The notes under the pieces were generated by a model. It was given only the letters and a program-made list of their open reading frames with translations. It did not search any database and was not told the origin of the DNA. The translations under genes were made by a program, and so were the position numbers. Source: Xanthobacter aminoxidans (GTDB taxonomy: Bacteria; Pseudomonadota; Alphaproteobacteria; Rhizobiales; Xanthobacteraceae). From it: a stretch of DNA of 64,000 nt. The stretch spans positions 124,001 through 188,000 of the forward strand of contig NZ_JAMJXC010000006.1 in assembly GCF_023571765.1 (NCBI RefSeq). The letters run 5' to 3'. Positions 10,988 to 18,452 of the stretch are shown piece by piece. Positions within the stretch are counted from its first letter, which is position 1. Every line of letters begins with the position of its first letter.

Positions 10988-11016
10988 AAATAGCCGAGTG
11001 CAGTGCCATAAATCAA
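10988..11016 (-). promoter_or_regulatory. Promoter of small RNA copy A
   Basis: On the minus strand ACTTGATT carries the -35 element TTGATT at 11016-11011, and CTATTT at 10993-10988 is the -10, with 17 bp between. The same layout and the same ACTTGAT context occur before copy B, which supports both. Confidence 0.6.
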
Positions 11017-11409
11017 GTGCGCGTTTGTCGCAGTCTGGTATACCACGGCAACTCATTGATTTTTATAGGGATTTATTTCTCCCGGCTAAGCCCGGGCTGT
11101 GGCCGCTAAGAGCAGGCCGCTCAAAAAAATCGATAGAAGCGTGCGCTTGGTCCGACTCGGCTGTGCCGGGGATGGCCAGGACGCGGCATGTCCGGGTGTT
11201 GCCCGGTGCCGGGGTCCATCGTGGCGGCCAGTCGATCCGGGCTGCGCGCACGGAGGGACAGGCGCCCGGTCATCATCGGCTGCCAGATTCTCGTCAGGCG
11301 CCACACGCGCGCGGAAAATGGATCTGGGGGGCAGGGGGGCTAGGAGGCGGGCGCAGGCTCCGGGGCTTTGCCGGGCGGCGCGCATTTCCTGCCTCGGCAT
11401 GAGGGGCCG

Positions 11410-11501
11410 AAAAAAGAAAGGGGCCGCTGAGAACAGCGGCCCAAGTCTAGGGAGGAAACGCCCAAGGAGGGCAGCGGCACCGCAACAAGCAATGCCGCGC
11501 T
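11410..11501 (-). ncRNA. Small RNA, copy B, with anti-Shine-Dalgarno loops and own terminator
   Basis: Second copy of the RNA at 10884-10983, about 0.52 kb away in the same direction. The promoter on the minus strand is TTGATG, 17 bp, CATATT (-10 at 11512-11507), with a start near 11501. The central part is identical in both copies (CTGCCCTCCTTGGGCG followed by TTTCCTCCCTAGACTT). The 5' hairpin (GCGGCA...TGCCGC) and the terminator (GGGCCGCTG...CAGCGGCCC, then CTTTCTTTTTT) differ in sequence but keep their pairing. Such compensated change is the mark of a structured RNA. Expected size is about 92 nt. Confidence 0.75.
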
Positions 11502-11506
11502 GCATC

Positions 11507-11535
11507 AATATGACGAATGCCCCCCTCTGCATCAA
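11507..11535 (-). promoter_or_regulatory. Promoter of small RNA copy B
   Basis: On the minus strand TTGATG lies 17 bp before CATATT (11512-11507). The distance to the expected 5' end and the GACTTGAT context match copy A. Confidence 0.6.
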
Positions 11536-11831
11536 GTCCGTGACAGGCAGATAGTTTGTGCAACTGTCCAACATTTAAAACCATTTATTTTCAGCTCATT
11601 GCGGCCTGCCTGCCCAATTTTTGCGCGTCCTGCCCGCCACGCCTGCCAAAGGTGCGATCATCCCGCACCGCAGTTGTGCCGTAGGGATCGCGGCCTGGCG
11701 GATTCGGCCGGCCTTCCCGCACAGATTTCCCTCCCAGATTTCCCGCGCAGATTTTCCTTGGCAGGTGCCACCACCCGCGCTTTCTTGCCGGCGCGGGCAT
11801 CGTCGGCCCGCCCGACCGTTCCGGAGTCTCC

Positions 11832-12617
11832 ATGACCGCCGTCGATTTCGACGCCTTCGTCCATCAGCTTGCGACCGTCTCGGGCGAGGCCATCCTGCCC
11901 TTCTTCCGCACGGCGCTTGGCATCGAGGACAAGAGCGCGGGCCGCGCCTTTGATCCCGTCACCGAGGCGGACCGGGCGGCCGAGCAGGCCATGCGGCAGC
12001 TCATCCGCTCCACCTTCCCCGCCCACGGCATCATCGGCGAGGAGTTCGAGAACGTGGCGGCGAGCGCGCCCTATACGTGGGCGCTCGACCCCATCGACGG
12101 CACCAAGTCGTTCATCGCCGGCCTGCCCGCCTGGGGGACGCTGATCGGCCTTCTGAAGGAGGGCGATCCGGTCTACGGCATGATGCACCAGCCGTTCATC
12201 GGCGAGCGCTTCTTCGGCGACGGCGGCGCGGCGCGCTATCGCGGTCCGGCGGGCGAGCGCACCCTCGCCACCCGCGACTGCGGGCGGCTGGAGGACGCGG
12301 TGCTCTACACCACCAGCCCCCGCCTCATGAACGACGAAGACCGCGCCGCCTTCGGCACGGTGGAGGAGCGCGTGCGCCTCTCGCGCTACGGCGGCGATTG
12401 CTACGCCTATTGCATGGTGGCGGCCGGCCTCATCGATCTCGTCATCGAGACCGGCCTGCAGGATCACGACGTGATCGCCCTCGTGCCCATCATCGAGGGC
12501 GCCGGGGGTGTCGTCACCAGCTGGGAAGGCGGTTCGCCGGTGGCGGGCGGCCGCGTGGTCGCCGCCGGCAGCCGCAAGGTGCACGAGGCGGCGCTGCGCC
12601 AGCTCACCGGCGGCTAA
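11832..12617 (+). CDS. hisN: Histidinol-phosphatase, inositol-monophosphatase type
   Basis: A 261-residue member of the inositol monophosphatase superfamily. Metal-binding motifs are IGEEF, ALDPIDGTKSFIAG (the D-P-I-D-G-T signature) and, near the C-terminus, GLQDHDVIALVPIIEGAGG. The closeness of the DPIDGTKSFI and GGDCYAYCMVAAGLIDLVIE segments to HisN of actinobacteria and rhizobia makes histidinol-phosphate the likely substrate (eighth step of histidine synthesis) rather than inositol phosphate. It is transcribed alone after the small RNA region. The ATG is preceded by a modest GGAG. Confidence 0.82.
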   Translation: MTAVDFDAFVHQLATVSGEAILPFFRTALGIEDKSAGRAFDPVTEADRAAEQAMRQLIRSTFPAHGIIGEEFENVAASAPYTWALDPIDGTKSFIAGLPAWGTLIGLLKEGDPVYGMMHQPFIGERFFGDGGAARYRGPAGERTLATRDCGRLEDAVLYTTSPRLMNDEDRAAFGTVEERVRLSRYGGDCYAYCMVAAGLIDLVIETGLQDHDVIALVPIIEGAGGVVTSWEGGSPVAGGRVVAAGSRKVHEAALRQLTGG

Positions 12618-12678
12618 GCCCGCGCGGCGCCTGAGCGTGGCAACGCGCCAGCCCGCGCGGCGCCTGAGCGTGGCAACG
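12617..12678. repeat. Direct repeat, 2 x 29 bp, after hisN
   Basis: The 29-bp unit at 12617-12645 (starting AGCCCGCGCGGCGCCTGAGC and ending GTGGCAACG) is repeated exactly at 12650-12678, a period of 33 bp. The first copy begins at the last base of the hisN stop codon. It lies in the convergent gap before the lysophospholipase-like gene and looks like a recent local duplication. Confidence 0.85.
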
Positions 12679-12687
12679 TAAAGCTTC

Positions 12688-13629
12688 TCAGATCGGCGTC
12701 CCGGGGATGAAGGCGTCGAACGCGGCCCAGAACTGGGCGCGGAAGATATCCCGTTCCATCAGCAGTTCGTGCCGGCTGGCCGGCACCACCACATGGGCGC
12801 CGGCGATGAGTCGCGCCGAGAAGTGCTCGATGGCCTTGTTGGAGACGAGCCGGTCTCCTCCGGCCGCGATGATGAGCAGCGGCTGGCGGATGCGCGGGAT
12901 CACGTCGGGATGGGTCAACTCTCCCATGGTGGCATAGGCGCCAGCCAGCCAGCCGATGGTGGGTGCCCCGAGGTCGAGCTGCGGATGGGCGGAGACCATC
13001 GCCTGCGTGCGGTCGAATCGGGCCCGGTCCGAGGTGAGCGGATTGCCCTCGAATCTCAGCCGCGCCAGCGTGCGCCCGCGTCCGCCCGGCACGAAGGCGC
13101 GGGCGAATCCGATGTGGGAGAGCACGGTGGCGGTCGGCCGCATGATGCCCTCGAACGGCACCGAATCAAGCCCCAGCATGGGGGCGCTGAGCACCATGCG
13201 ATCGAACCAGCGATGCCCCTCCAGCACCGAGGACAGCAGGATCGACCCGCCCATGGAATGGGCCAGCGCGAAATGGGGCGGCGGGCAGTCCGGCAGCAGC
13301 ACCTCGCGCGCGAAGGCCTCGAGGTCGAGCAGATAGTCCGAAAAGCGGGTGACATGCCCCTTCAGGCGGTTGCGCAGCAGGCGCTGGGAGCCGCCCTGGC
13401 CCCGCCAGTCGAGCAGCGCCACGGCGAAGCCGCGGGATCTCAGCTCGCGCACCACCTCGAAATATTTCTCGATGAACTCGCAGCGACCGCTGAACAGCGC
13501 GACGGTGCCCTTCGCCTTGCCCTCGGGCATGAAGCGGGCGAAGCGCAGGCGCACGCCGTCTCGGGCGATGATCTCGCCTTCGATCGCGCCTTCGGGCACC
13601 GGATTGTTCGGCAGGGAATAGAGCGTCAT
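12688..13629 (-). CDS. Alpha/beta hydrolase, lysophospholipase L2 (PldB)-like
   Basis: A 313-residue serine hydrolase of the Hydrolase_4/lysophospholipase group. The nucleophile elbow is AHSMGGS (G-x-S-x-G type) near residue 126. GTVALFSGRCEFIEKYFEVV, FAVALLDWRGQGGSQR and the C-terminal ASRHELLMERD with the catalytic His are typical for PldB-like proteins. They cleave the remaining acyl chain of lysophospholipids or monoacylglycerols. No signal peptide is seen, so it probably acts at the cytoplasmic face of the membrane. It is transcribed alone. Confidence 0.85.
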   Translation of the reverse strand: MTLYSLPNNPVPEGAIEGEIIARDGVRLRFARFMPEGKAKGTVALFSGRCEFIEKYFEVVRELRSRGFAVALLDWRGQGGSQRLLRNRLKGHVTRFSDYLLDLEAFAREVLLPDCPPPHFALAHSMGGSILLSSVLEGHRWFDRMVLSAPMLGLDSVPFEGIMRPTATVLSHIGFARAFVPGGRGRTLARLRFEGNPLTSDRARFDRTQAMVSAHPQLDLGAPTIGWLAGAYATMGELTHPDVIPRIRQPLLIIAAGGDRLVSNKAIEHFSARLIAGAHVVVPASRHELLMERDIFRAQFWAAFDAFIPGTPI

Positions 13630-13728
13630 GAGGCTCGCAGCGATGGAAGGCGGGCGGGCTGAGGGTTACACGCCGGGCGCCCGCTTCACAATCGCCGTCT
13701 CGCGCGCCGTCTCGCGCGGGACCAGCGC

Positions 13729-14238
13729 TCAGCGCGGCGCCCCGGAGCCGATGACCTGCATGCCGCTGATGTCGCCGCTGGCGGCATCCAGCACGAGGCG
13801 CACCCGCTCGCCACGCGGCCCTGTGGCTTCGGCGAGGAAGCTTTGCCCGCGCTGGCGCACGGCGTCGATCTGGCGGAAGCCGCGGGCTTCGAGGCTCGGC
13901 GCGACGGTCTCGGCGGTGAGCGGAAGGGGGCCGGCGGGGGCGATCTGGTAGGGCCGGTAGGCACGGGGCGCGATGGCGCCGGGCAGCGCTGCGGTCTCGT
14001 CCGGCATCTGGGTCGCGGTGACGGAGGCGGCGCGGGCGAGTGGCAGGCCAGGCAGGGCGATCGTCCCGGCTTCGCTCGGCGAATGATACGTGCGCTGGGG
14101 CGGGGGCTTGGCCGGAACGGCCGGCTGGACACCGGCCGGGGCCGGCGCCTCGGCGCCGCACTGGGCGAGGGCCCGCGTCGCCGGAGGCGCGAGTGCCATC
14201 AGGAAGAAGGCCGCACAGGCGGCCGCACAGGCCCGCAT
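13729..14238 (-). CDS. Conserved exported protein of unknown function
   Basis: A 169-residue protein with an N-terminal signal peptide (MRACAAACAAFFLMALAPPA, cleavage near ALA-Q). A Pro-rich stretch follows (residues ~30-50). The C-terminal ~60 residues resemble a PepSY-like fold (EARGFRQIDAVRQRGQSFLAEATGPRGERVRLVLDAASGDI), seen in many small periplasmic proteins of rhizobia. I chose ATG 14238, preceded by GGGGAGG; an upstream in-frame start would put charged residues before the signal peptide. I do not recognise a specific function. Its upstream region is shared, divergently, with hsp20. Confidence 0.7.
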   Translation of the reverse strand: MRACAAACAAFFLMALAPPATRALAQCGAEAPAPAGVQPAVPAKPPPQRTYHSPSEAGTIALPGLPLARAASVTATQMPDETAALPGAIAPRAYRPYQIAPAGPLPLTAETVAPSLEARGFRQIDAVRQRGQSFLAEATGPRGERVRLVLDAASGDISGMQVIGSGAPR

Positions 14239-14384
14239 CGCCCGACCTCCCCTTGCCCCCCGCCTCCTCACCGGATCACGCCGCGGACGGAGCAGATGTC
14301 GTTGGGGAAAAGTCTAGCCGCGTCGGGTGAACGCCGACCGGCAAAGGCGTTCATCGCCCGTTCAGATTGGCGGCATGGCTCCCC

Positions 14385-14413
14385 CTTGACGCCAGAAACG
14401 GGCCTACCCACAT
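14385..14413 (+). promoter_or_regulatory. Possible RpoH-type heat-shock promoter of hsp20
   Basis: CTTGAC at 14385-14390 is followed after 17 bp by CCACAT at 14408-14413. The CTTG core and a C-rich -10 fit the alphaproteobacterial sigma-32 promoter pattern only partly. The site lies just upstream of the predicted ROSE leader, which is where the heat-shock promoter is expected. Confidence 0.4.
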
Positions 14414-14419
14414 CCAAAA

Positions 14420-14503
14420 CGGCGCCGGGCAGAGACCTGACGGCGCCCTGACCGGACCCGGCTTTATGCGGGCCCCGCATGTCGCTTCAAAGGAGGATAT
14501 GCC
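14420..14503 (+). promoter_or_regulatory. ROSE-type RNA thermometer in the hsp20 leader
   Basis: The last hairpin (14477-14502) pairs GCATGTC-G-CTTC with GGAGGATATGC, leaving one unpaired G in the UCGCU motif opposite the Shine-Dalgarno GGAGG. That is the defining feature of ROSE elements (consensus U-U/C-GCU). The fold hides the ribosome-binding site up to the base before ATG 14504 at low temperature and melts on heating. A further hairpin GGCGCC...GGCGCC lies upstream (14423-14449). ROSE leaders are known before small heat-shock genes in rhizobia. Confidence 0.8.
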
Positions 14504-14989
14504 ATGCGTACGTTTGACCTTGCTCCGCTGTACCGCAACACCGTCGGCTTCGACCGGCTGTTCTCGCTGCTCGATTCCGTCGGCGGCGTCGATGCGGCGC
14601 CCACCTACCCGCCCTACAACATCGAGCGCACGGGCGAGAACGCCTATCGCATCACGGTGGCCGTGGCGGGCTTCACCGATGCCGAGCTGAGCATCGAGGT
14701 GAAGGAGAACACCCTCACCCTCAAGGGCGAGAAGAAGTCGTCCGAGGCGTCCGAGAGCGCCCAGGTGCTCTATCGCGGCATTGCCGCCCGCGCCTTCGAG
14801 CGTCGCTTCCAGCTCGCCGACCATATGGAGGTGAAGGGCGCGGTGCTCGAGAATGGCCTGCTGCACGTGGATCTCGTGCGCAACATTCCCGAGGCCAAGA
14901 AGCCCCGCATCATCCCCATCGCGGGTGCGACGTCGGGCCCGAAAACCATCGAGGGCTCGACCGTAGAGGGCGCCGCCCAGGCGGCCTGA
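14504..14989 (+). CDS. hsp20: Small heat-shock protein Hsp20/IbpA
   Basis: A 161-residue ATP-independent holdase that binds unfolding proteins in the cytoplasm. The alpha-crystallin domain spans about residues 35-130 (PPYNIERTGENAYRITVAVAGF ... ENTLTLKGEK ... RGIAARAFERRFQLADHMEV), with a short N-terminal IbpA-like arm (MRTFDLAPLYRNTVGFDRLF). The C-terminal tail has the PRIIPI motif, an I-x-I-type element used in oligomer formation. It belongs to class A of the rhizobial small heat-shock proteins. Expression is probably controlled by an RNA thermometer just upstream. Confidence 0.95.
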   Translation: MRTFDLAPLYRNTVGFDRLFSLLDSVGGVDAAPTYPPYNIERTGENAYRITVAVAGFTDAELSIEVKENTLTLKGEKKSSEASESAQVLYRGIAARAFERRFQLADHMEVKGAVLENGLLHVDLVRNIPEAKKPRIIPIAGATSGPKTIEGSTVEGAAQAA

Positions 14990-15003
14990 CCGGCGGGAAT
15001 GGG

Positions 15004-15030
15004 GGGCGGGCCGAGGCCCGCCCTGCCTTT
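15004..15030 (+). terminator. Possible terminator after hsp20
   Basis: GGGCGGGCC and GGCCCGCCC form a strong G/C hairpin 15 bp after the hsp20 stop, followed by TGCCTTTC. The U-tract is poor, so termination is likely but not certain. Confidence 0.4.
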
Positions 15031-15214
15031 CGACACGGGGCGGGCTTCCGCCCCTCGGACTTGAGGGCGGTGCGCATGCGCCGCCCTTTTGCATGGTGGA
15101 TGTGTACGGCGCTTTTGCATGGCGCCGATGTCGCGTGCGGGCTTGATCTCGGCGCGCGGCCGGGAGAGGAGGGGGGACGCTCCCGTTCGCTCCCTCCGGA
15201 AAAGGTCGCCCGCC

Positions 15215-16201
15215 GTGTCCGCCCCCCGCAAGGTTCTCATCACGACCCGCCTGTTCGATGCCGCCGCTGCCGAATATCTTGCCGAGCACGGCTGTGTCGC
15301 AGTCCCGTCCGGCCTGCCGGGCGATGCGCTCGATGCCGACATTTCCGACGCCGCCCTGAGCGCGCTGCTCGAAGGCGTCGAGGGCTGGATCGTCGGCATG
15401 CGCGCGGTGACGCGGGAGATTCTCGCCGCCCATCCCGATCTCAAGGTCATCGCCCGTCGCGGCGTGGGCTATGAGCGGGTGGACGTGTCTGCCGCCAAGG
15501 CACTCGGCCGGGTTGTCACCATCGCGGCGGGGGCCAATGACGATGCGGTGGCGGACCACACGCTGGCGATGATCCTTGCGCTGCTGCGGCGGCTGAAGGA
15601 GAGCGACCGCGCCATCGCCGCCGGCAATTGGCGGGTGCTGAGCGGGTTCGACCTCACGGGCAAGACTGTGGGCCTCGTCGGGCTCGGCCGCATCGGCAAG
15701 GCGGTGGCGCGGCGCCTGCACGGCTTCGGGACCAGGGTTCTGGTCGCGACCCGCACCCCCGACCCGGATTTCCCCTTCGTGGACTATGAGCCGCTCGACG
15801 ACCTGATCGCCCGGAGCGACATCATCAGCGTCCATGCGCCGCTCACCCCCGAGACCCGCCACCTGATCGGCGCCGACGCGCTGGCCGCCATGAAGCCTCA
15901 TGCGCTGGTCATCAACACCTCCCGCGGCGGCCTCGTGGATGACCGCGCGCTGCTGGCCGCGCTGGAAGCGGGACGTATCGGCGGCGCCGGCCTCGACGTG
16001 TTCGAGGCAGAGGCAGACGCCGCGATGCTGCCGGTTGCCGCCGCGTTGGCGGCGCGCCCCGATGTGGTGGCCACCGCCCACGCCTCCGGCTCCAGCGCCG
16101 AGGCGCTGGCCCGCGGCAACCTGATCTCGGCGCAATGCGTGGTGGCGGCGCTGGACGGGACGGATTTCCCGCCCGGCTGCCTGATCGCCGACGGGCGCTG
16201 A
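15215..16201 (+). CDS. D-2-hydroxyacid dehydrogenase (phosphoglycerate dehydrogenase-like)
   Basis: A 328-residue NAD-dependent D-isomer-specific 2-hydroxyacid dehydrogenase. It has the substrate-side VIARRGVGYERVD, the Rossmann motif VGLVGLGRIGKAVARRL, and the catalytic triad: Arg in INTSRGG, Glu in GLDVFEAE and His in TAHASGSS. The C-terminal ACT domain of true SerA is absent, so serine synthesis is less likely than reduction or oxidation of another 2-hydroxy acid. I chose GTG 15215 preceded by GGAAAAGG; the frame is open upstream but that part shows no family similarity. Confidence 0.85.
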   Translation: MSAPRKVLITTRLFDAAAAEYLAEHGCVAVPSGLPGDALDADISDAALSALLEGVEGWIVGMRAVTREILAAHPDLKVIARRGVGYERVDVSAAKALGRVVTIAAGANDDAVADHTLAMILALLRRLKESDRAIAAGNWRVLSGFDLTGKTVGLVGLGRIGKAVARRLHGFGTRVLVATRTPDPDFPFVDYEPLDDLIARSDIISVHAPLTPETRHLIGADALAAMKPHALVINTSRGGLVDDRALLAALEAGRIGGAGLDVFEAEADAAMLPVAAALAARPDVVATAHASGSSAEALARGNLISAQCVVAALDGTDFPPGCLIADGR

Positions 16202-16217
16202 GGTTCCCCATTGCAAC

Positions 16218-16261
16218 GCGTTTTCTTCACGCGAACCGGTACCCACTTCGCTCGAAAACGC
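16218..16261. repeat. Rhizobial-type interspersed palindromic element
   Basis: GCGTTTTC (16218-16225) and GAAAACGC (16254-16261) flank a centre containing GCGAACCGGT and CCACTTCGC. From memory, this is the layout of the abundant short palindromic intergenic repeats of Rhizobiales. It lies in the gap between two convergent genes and may also act as a transcription end. Confidence 0.65.
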
Positions 16262-16262
16262 T

Positions 16263-16541
16263 TCACCCGCCGCTGATGGCGGTGAGTACGAACACGTCCG
16301 CGCCGGGCCGCAGAGGCGTTTCCAGCCGCGCCCGGCGGCCGTCCACGAACACGTTGATGTGGCGGCGGATGGCGGGGCGCTCGTCGCACAGCCGGTCGCG
16401 CATGCCGGGCCAGCGCGTCTCCAGCGCATCCATCAGCTCGCGCACCGTGGCGGCGGGAAGCTCCAGATAGGTCTGCCCGTCGGGGAACAGCCGGACGAGG
16501 TGGGCCGGCAGGCGCACCTTCACCGGTGCGATTTCCTCCAT
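16263..16541 (-). CDS. MoaD/ThiS family ubiquitin-like sulfur carrier
   Basis: A 92-residue beta-grasp protein that ends in Ile-Ser-Gly-Gly, the C-terminal di-glycine needed for adenylation and thiocarboxylate formation in MoaD/ThiS proteins. Core segments are VKVRLPAHLVRLF, TVRELMDALETRWPGMRDRL and HINVFVDGRRARLETPLRPGADVFVLTAISGG. No E1-like enzyme (ThiF/MoeB), thiamine or molybdopterin gene is in the window. The gene begins six bases after the stop of the Asp-box gene and its ribosome-binding site (GGAGG) lies inside that gene, so translation is probably coupled. The pathway it serves is unknown. Confidence 0.85.
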   Translation of the reverse strand: MEEIAPVKVRLPAHLVRLFPDGQTYLELPAATVRELMDALETRWPGMRDRLCDERPAIRRHINVFVDGRRARLETPLRPGADVFVLTAISGG

Positions 16542-16547
16542 CACCGC

Positions 16548-17633
16548 TCAGGCCTCCACCACCAGCGTCTCCACGGACGAGATGGTGGGCAGGTGCTCGG
16601 CAAGGCGCGTCCAGTTCTCCCCCTCGTCGGCGCTGGCGTAGATCTCGCCGGAGCCGGTGCCGAAATAGACGCCGGCCGGCTCCAGCGTGTCGGTGGCCAT
16701 GGCCTGCCGCAGCACGTTGAAATAGGCGTCCTTCTGCGGCAGGCCGGACCGCATCGCCTGCCATGAGGCGCCGCCGTCGCGGGTGCGCCAGACGGCGGCC
16801 TTTGCCTCCGGCATGAAGCGGCCGGCCGTGTCGCCGTTGAGCGGCACGAGGAACAGCGTCTCCGCATCGCGCGGATGGGCGGCGGCGGGAAAGCCGAAGC
16901 TGGAGGGCAAGCCCTTCTCGATGCTCTGCCACGACACGCCGCCATCGTCGGAGCGGTACATGCCGCAATGGTTCTGCTGGTAGAGGCGGTGGCGCAGGCC
17001 CGGCGCCTTGACCACGCAATGCACGCACTGGCCATGCTCGGGATAACGCAGGTCCTCCGGCATGTAGTCCGCCCGGGTGCCGCGGTTGCGCGCGTTCCAG
17101 GTGCGGCCGCCATCGGCGCTGTGGAAGACGCCGGCGGCGGAGATGCCCACCCACAGCGCATCCGGATCGTCCGGATCGAGCACGAGCGAATGCAGGATGA
17201 GGCCCGCCCCGCCGGGATTCCACTCGGCTCGGGAGGGATGCTTCTGCAATCCGTCGAGCGCCGTGAAGCTCTCGCCGCCATCGTCGGAGCGGAACAGGCC
17301 GGCCGGCTCGACGCCGGCATAGAGCACGCCGTCCGCCCCCGGCGCGAGGCTCCAGACGGATTTCACCGGCGCTTCGCCTTCGGCATAAGCGAGGCCGCGG
17401 GAGGAATGGGTCCAGCTGGCGCCGAAATCGTCCGACTGCCACACGGCAGGCCCGAACCATTCATTGCCGCCGCCGGCATAGATGCGGCCGGAAGCCCGGT
17501 CGCCCACCACGTGGTTGGTGGGCCACGTGTCGCAGAAGGGACCGCGCAGCGACCAGCTCTTCCGGGCGGGATCGCTGTCCAGGATGAACGCGCCTTTCTT
17601 CGTTCCGATCAGGATGAGCACCTTCTGCGCCAT
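16548..17633 (-). CDS. Asp-box (BNR) repeat beta-propeller protein
   Basis: A 361-residue cytoplasmic-looking protein (no signal peptide) built of repeated Asp-box motifs S-x-D-x-G-x-x-W/F: QSDDFGASW, RSDDGGESF, HSADGGRTW, RSDDGGVSW, RTRDGGASW and ASADEGENW. The motifs mark blades of a sialidase-like or YCF48-like beta-propeller. Catalytic sialidase residues (the Arg triad, FRIP motif) are not evident, so enzymatic sialidase activity is doubtful. It stands immediately upstream of the MoaD/ThiS-like gene, with which it forms a two-gene operon. The function is unknown; an annotation such as 'exo-alpha-sialidase' would be misleading. Confidence 0.8.
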   Translation of the reverse strand: MAQKVLILIGTKKGAFILDSDPARKSWSLRGPFCDTWPTNHVVGDRASGRIYAGGGNEWFGPAVWQSDDFGASWTHSSRGLAYAEGEAPVKSVWSLAPGADGVLYAGVEPAGLFRSDDGGESFTALDGLQKHPSRAEWNPGGAGLILHSLVLDPDDPDALWVGISAAGVFHSADGGRTWNARNRGTRADYMPEDLRYPEHGQCVHCVVKAPGLRHRLYQQNHCGMYRSDDGGVSWQSIEKGLPSSFGFPAAAHPRDAETLFLVPLNGDTAGRFMPEAKAAVWRTRDGGASWQAMRSGLPQKDAYFNVLRQAMATDTLEPAGVYFGTGSGEIYASADEGENWTRLAEHLPTISSVETLVVEA

Positions 17634-17755
17634 CGCCTTTTCCTCCCTCGGCCCCGGGCAGCGGGCCGCACGGAGGACGCGGACGTAGGCGACGCGCCGA
17701 CATGGCGGGGATAAGATTTTGCGCAGCGGGCGAATCGCGGGCTTGGAAATTTAGA

Positions 17756-17781
17756 ACTGACGATTTATGATAATCGTCAGT
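17756..17781. promoter_or_regulatory. Operator before the tetR gene
   Basis: ACTGACGATT and AATCGTCAGT form a perfect 10-bp inverted repeat around six bases (TATGAT), ending 12 bp before the tetR start. A related half site, ATCGTCAGT, recurs before the efflux genes at 18453-18473. This is the expected pattern for an autoregulated TetR repressor. Confidence 0.75.
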
Positions 17782-17793
17782 TTATAGGAGTGC

Positions 17794-18411
17794 ATGGTGA
17801 GCGTCAGGGTGAAGGAGACGGCGGACGAGACCCGGGAGCGCATCGCGCGCACGGCGGAGGAATTGTTCCGCCGCATGGGTTTCGCCAAGACGGCGGTGGC
17901 GGACATCGCCGCCGAGCTCGGCATGTCGCCGGCCAATGTCTACCGCTTCTTCCCGTCCAAGACCGCCATCGTCGCCACCATCTGCGGCCGCTGCCTGTGC
18001 GAGAGCGAGGCGGAATTCGCCGAAGCGGCTGCGGGGGAGGGCTCCCCGCAGGAGCGCATCTTCACCGCCTATCTCTCCATCATGCGCTACCACAAGGACA
18101 ATTTCCTTGAGGAGCGGCGTGTGCACGACATGGTGCTGGTGGCCATCGAGAACAATTGGGAAGCCATCGAGGCCCACAAGGCGCGCCTGTGCGACCTGAC
18201 CGCGCGCGTGCTCGCGGAGGGCATCGCGCAGGGGGTGTTTGTGGCCCACGACCCCTCGAAGGTTAGCCGCTACATCCAGAGCGCGCTCATCCGCTTCTGC
18301 CATCCGGTCTTGGTGGCGCAGCACATCGACGAGGACCAGGAGGGCGCTCTGCGTGAGAGCCTCCAGTTCATTCTGAGAAGTATCGAGGTCGAGCGTTCGC
18401 CTCTCCCCTGA
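17794..18411 (+). CDS. TetR family transcriptional repressor of the RND efflux operon
   Basis: A 205-residue TetR-type regulator. The N-terminal helix-turn-helix is clear (RIARTAEELFRRMGFAKTAVADIAAELGMSPANVYRFFPSKTAIV, residues ~15-60). The remaining helical part would bind an inducer. The gene is 103 bp upstream of, and codirectional with, the RND membrane-fusion and pump genes. A strong inverted repeat lies before its own start and a matching half site before the pump operon, so it probably represses both and is released by a pump substrate. ATG 17794 is preceded by AGGAG. Confidence 0.9.
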   Translation: MVSVRVKETADETRERIARTAEELFRRMGFAKTAVADIAAELGMSPANVYRFFPSKTAIVATICGRCLCESEAEFAEAAAGEGSPQERIFTAYLSIMRYHKDNFLEERRVHDMVLVAIENNWEAIEAHKARLCDLTARVLAEGIAQGVFVAHDPSKVSRYIQSALIRFCHPVLVAQHIDEDQEGALRESLQFILRSIEVERSPLP

Positions 18412-18452
18412 TCGGAGTGAGCGAAACGCTTTCGTGCGCCGCAAAAGTGATG

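Larger units (their letters stand above)
10642..11831. other. Long gene-free region holding two small RNA genes
   Basis: This 1190-bp gap between the N-formylglutamate amidohydrolase gene and hisN has no convincing protein gene; reading frames in it lack ribosome-binding sites and family features. It holds two related small RNA genes on the minus strand (10884-10983 and 11410-11501), each with its own promoter and terminator. The parts at 10642-10880 and 11020-11400 show no clear feature beyond short A/T tracts. Confidence 0.6.

Noticed and set aside
16548..17633. Exo-alpha-sialidase
   Set aside because: Asp-box motifs alone do not make a sialidase. The catalytic Arg triad and FRIP motif are not evident and there is no signal peptide.
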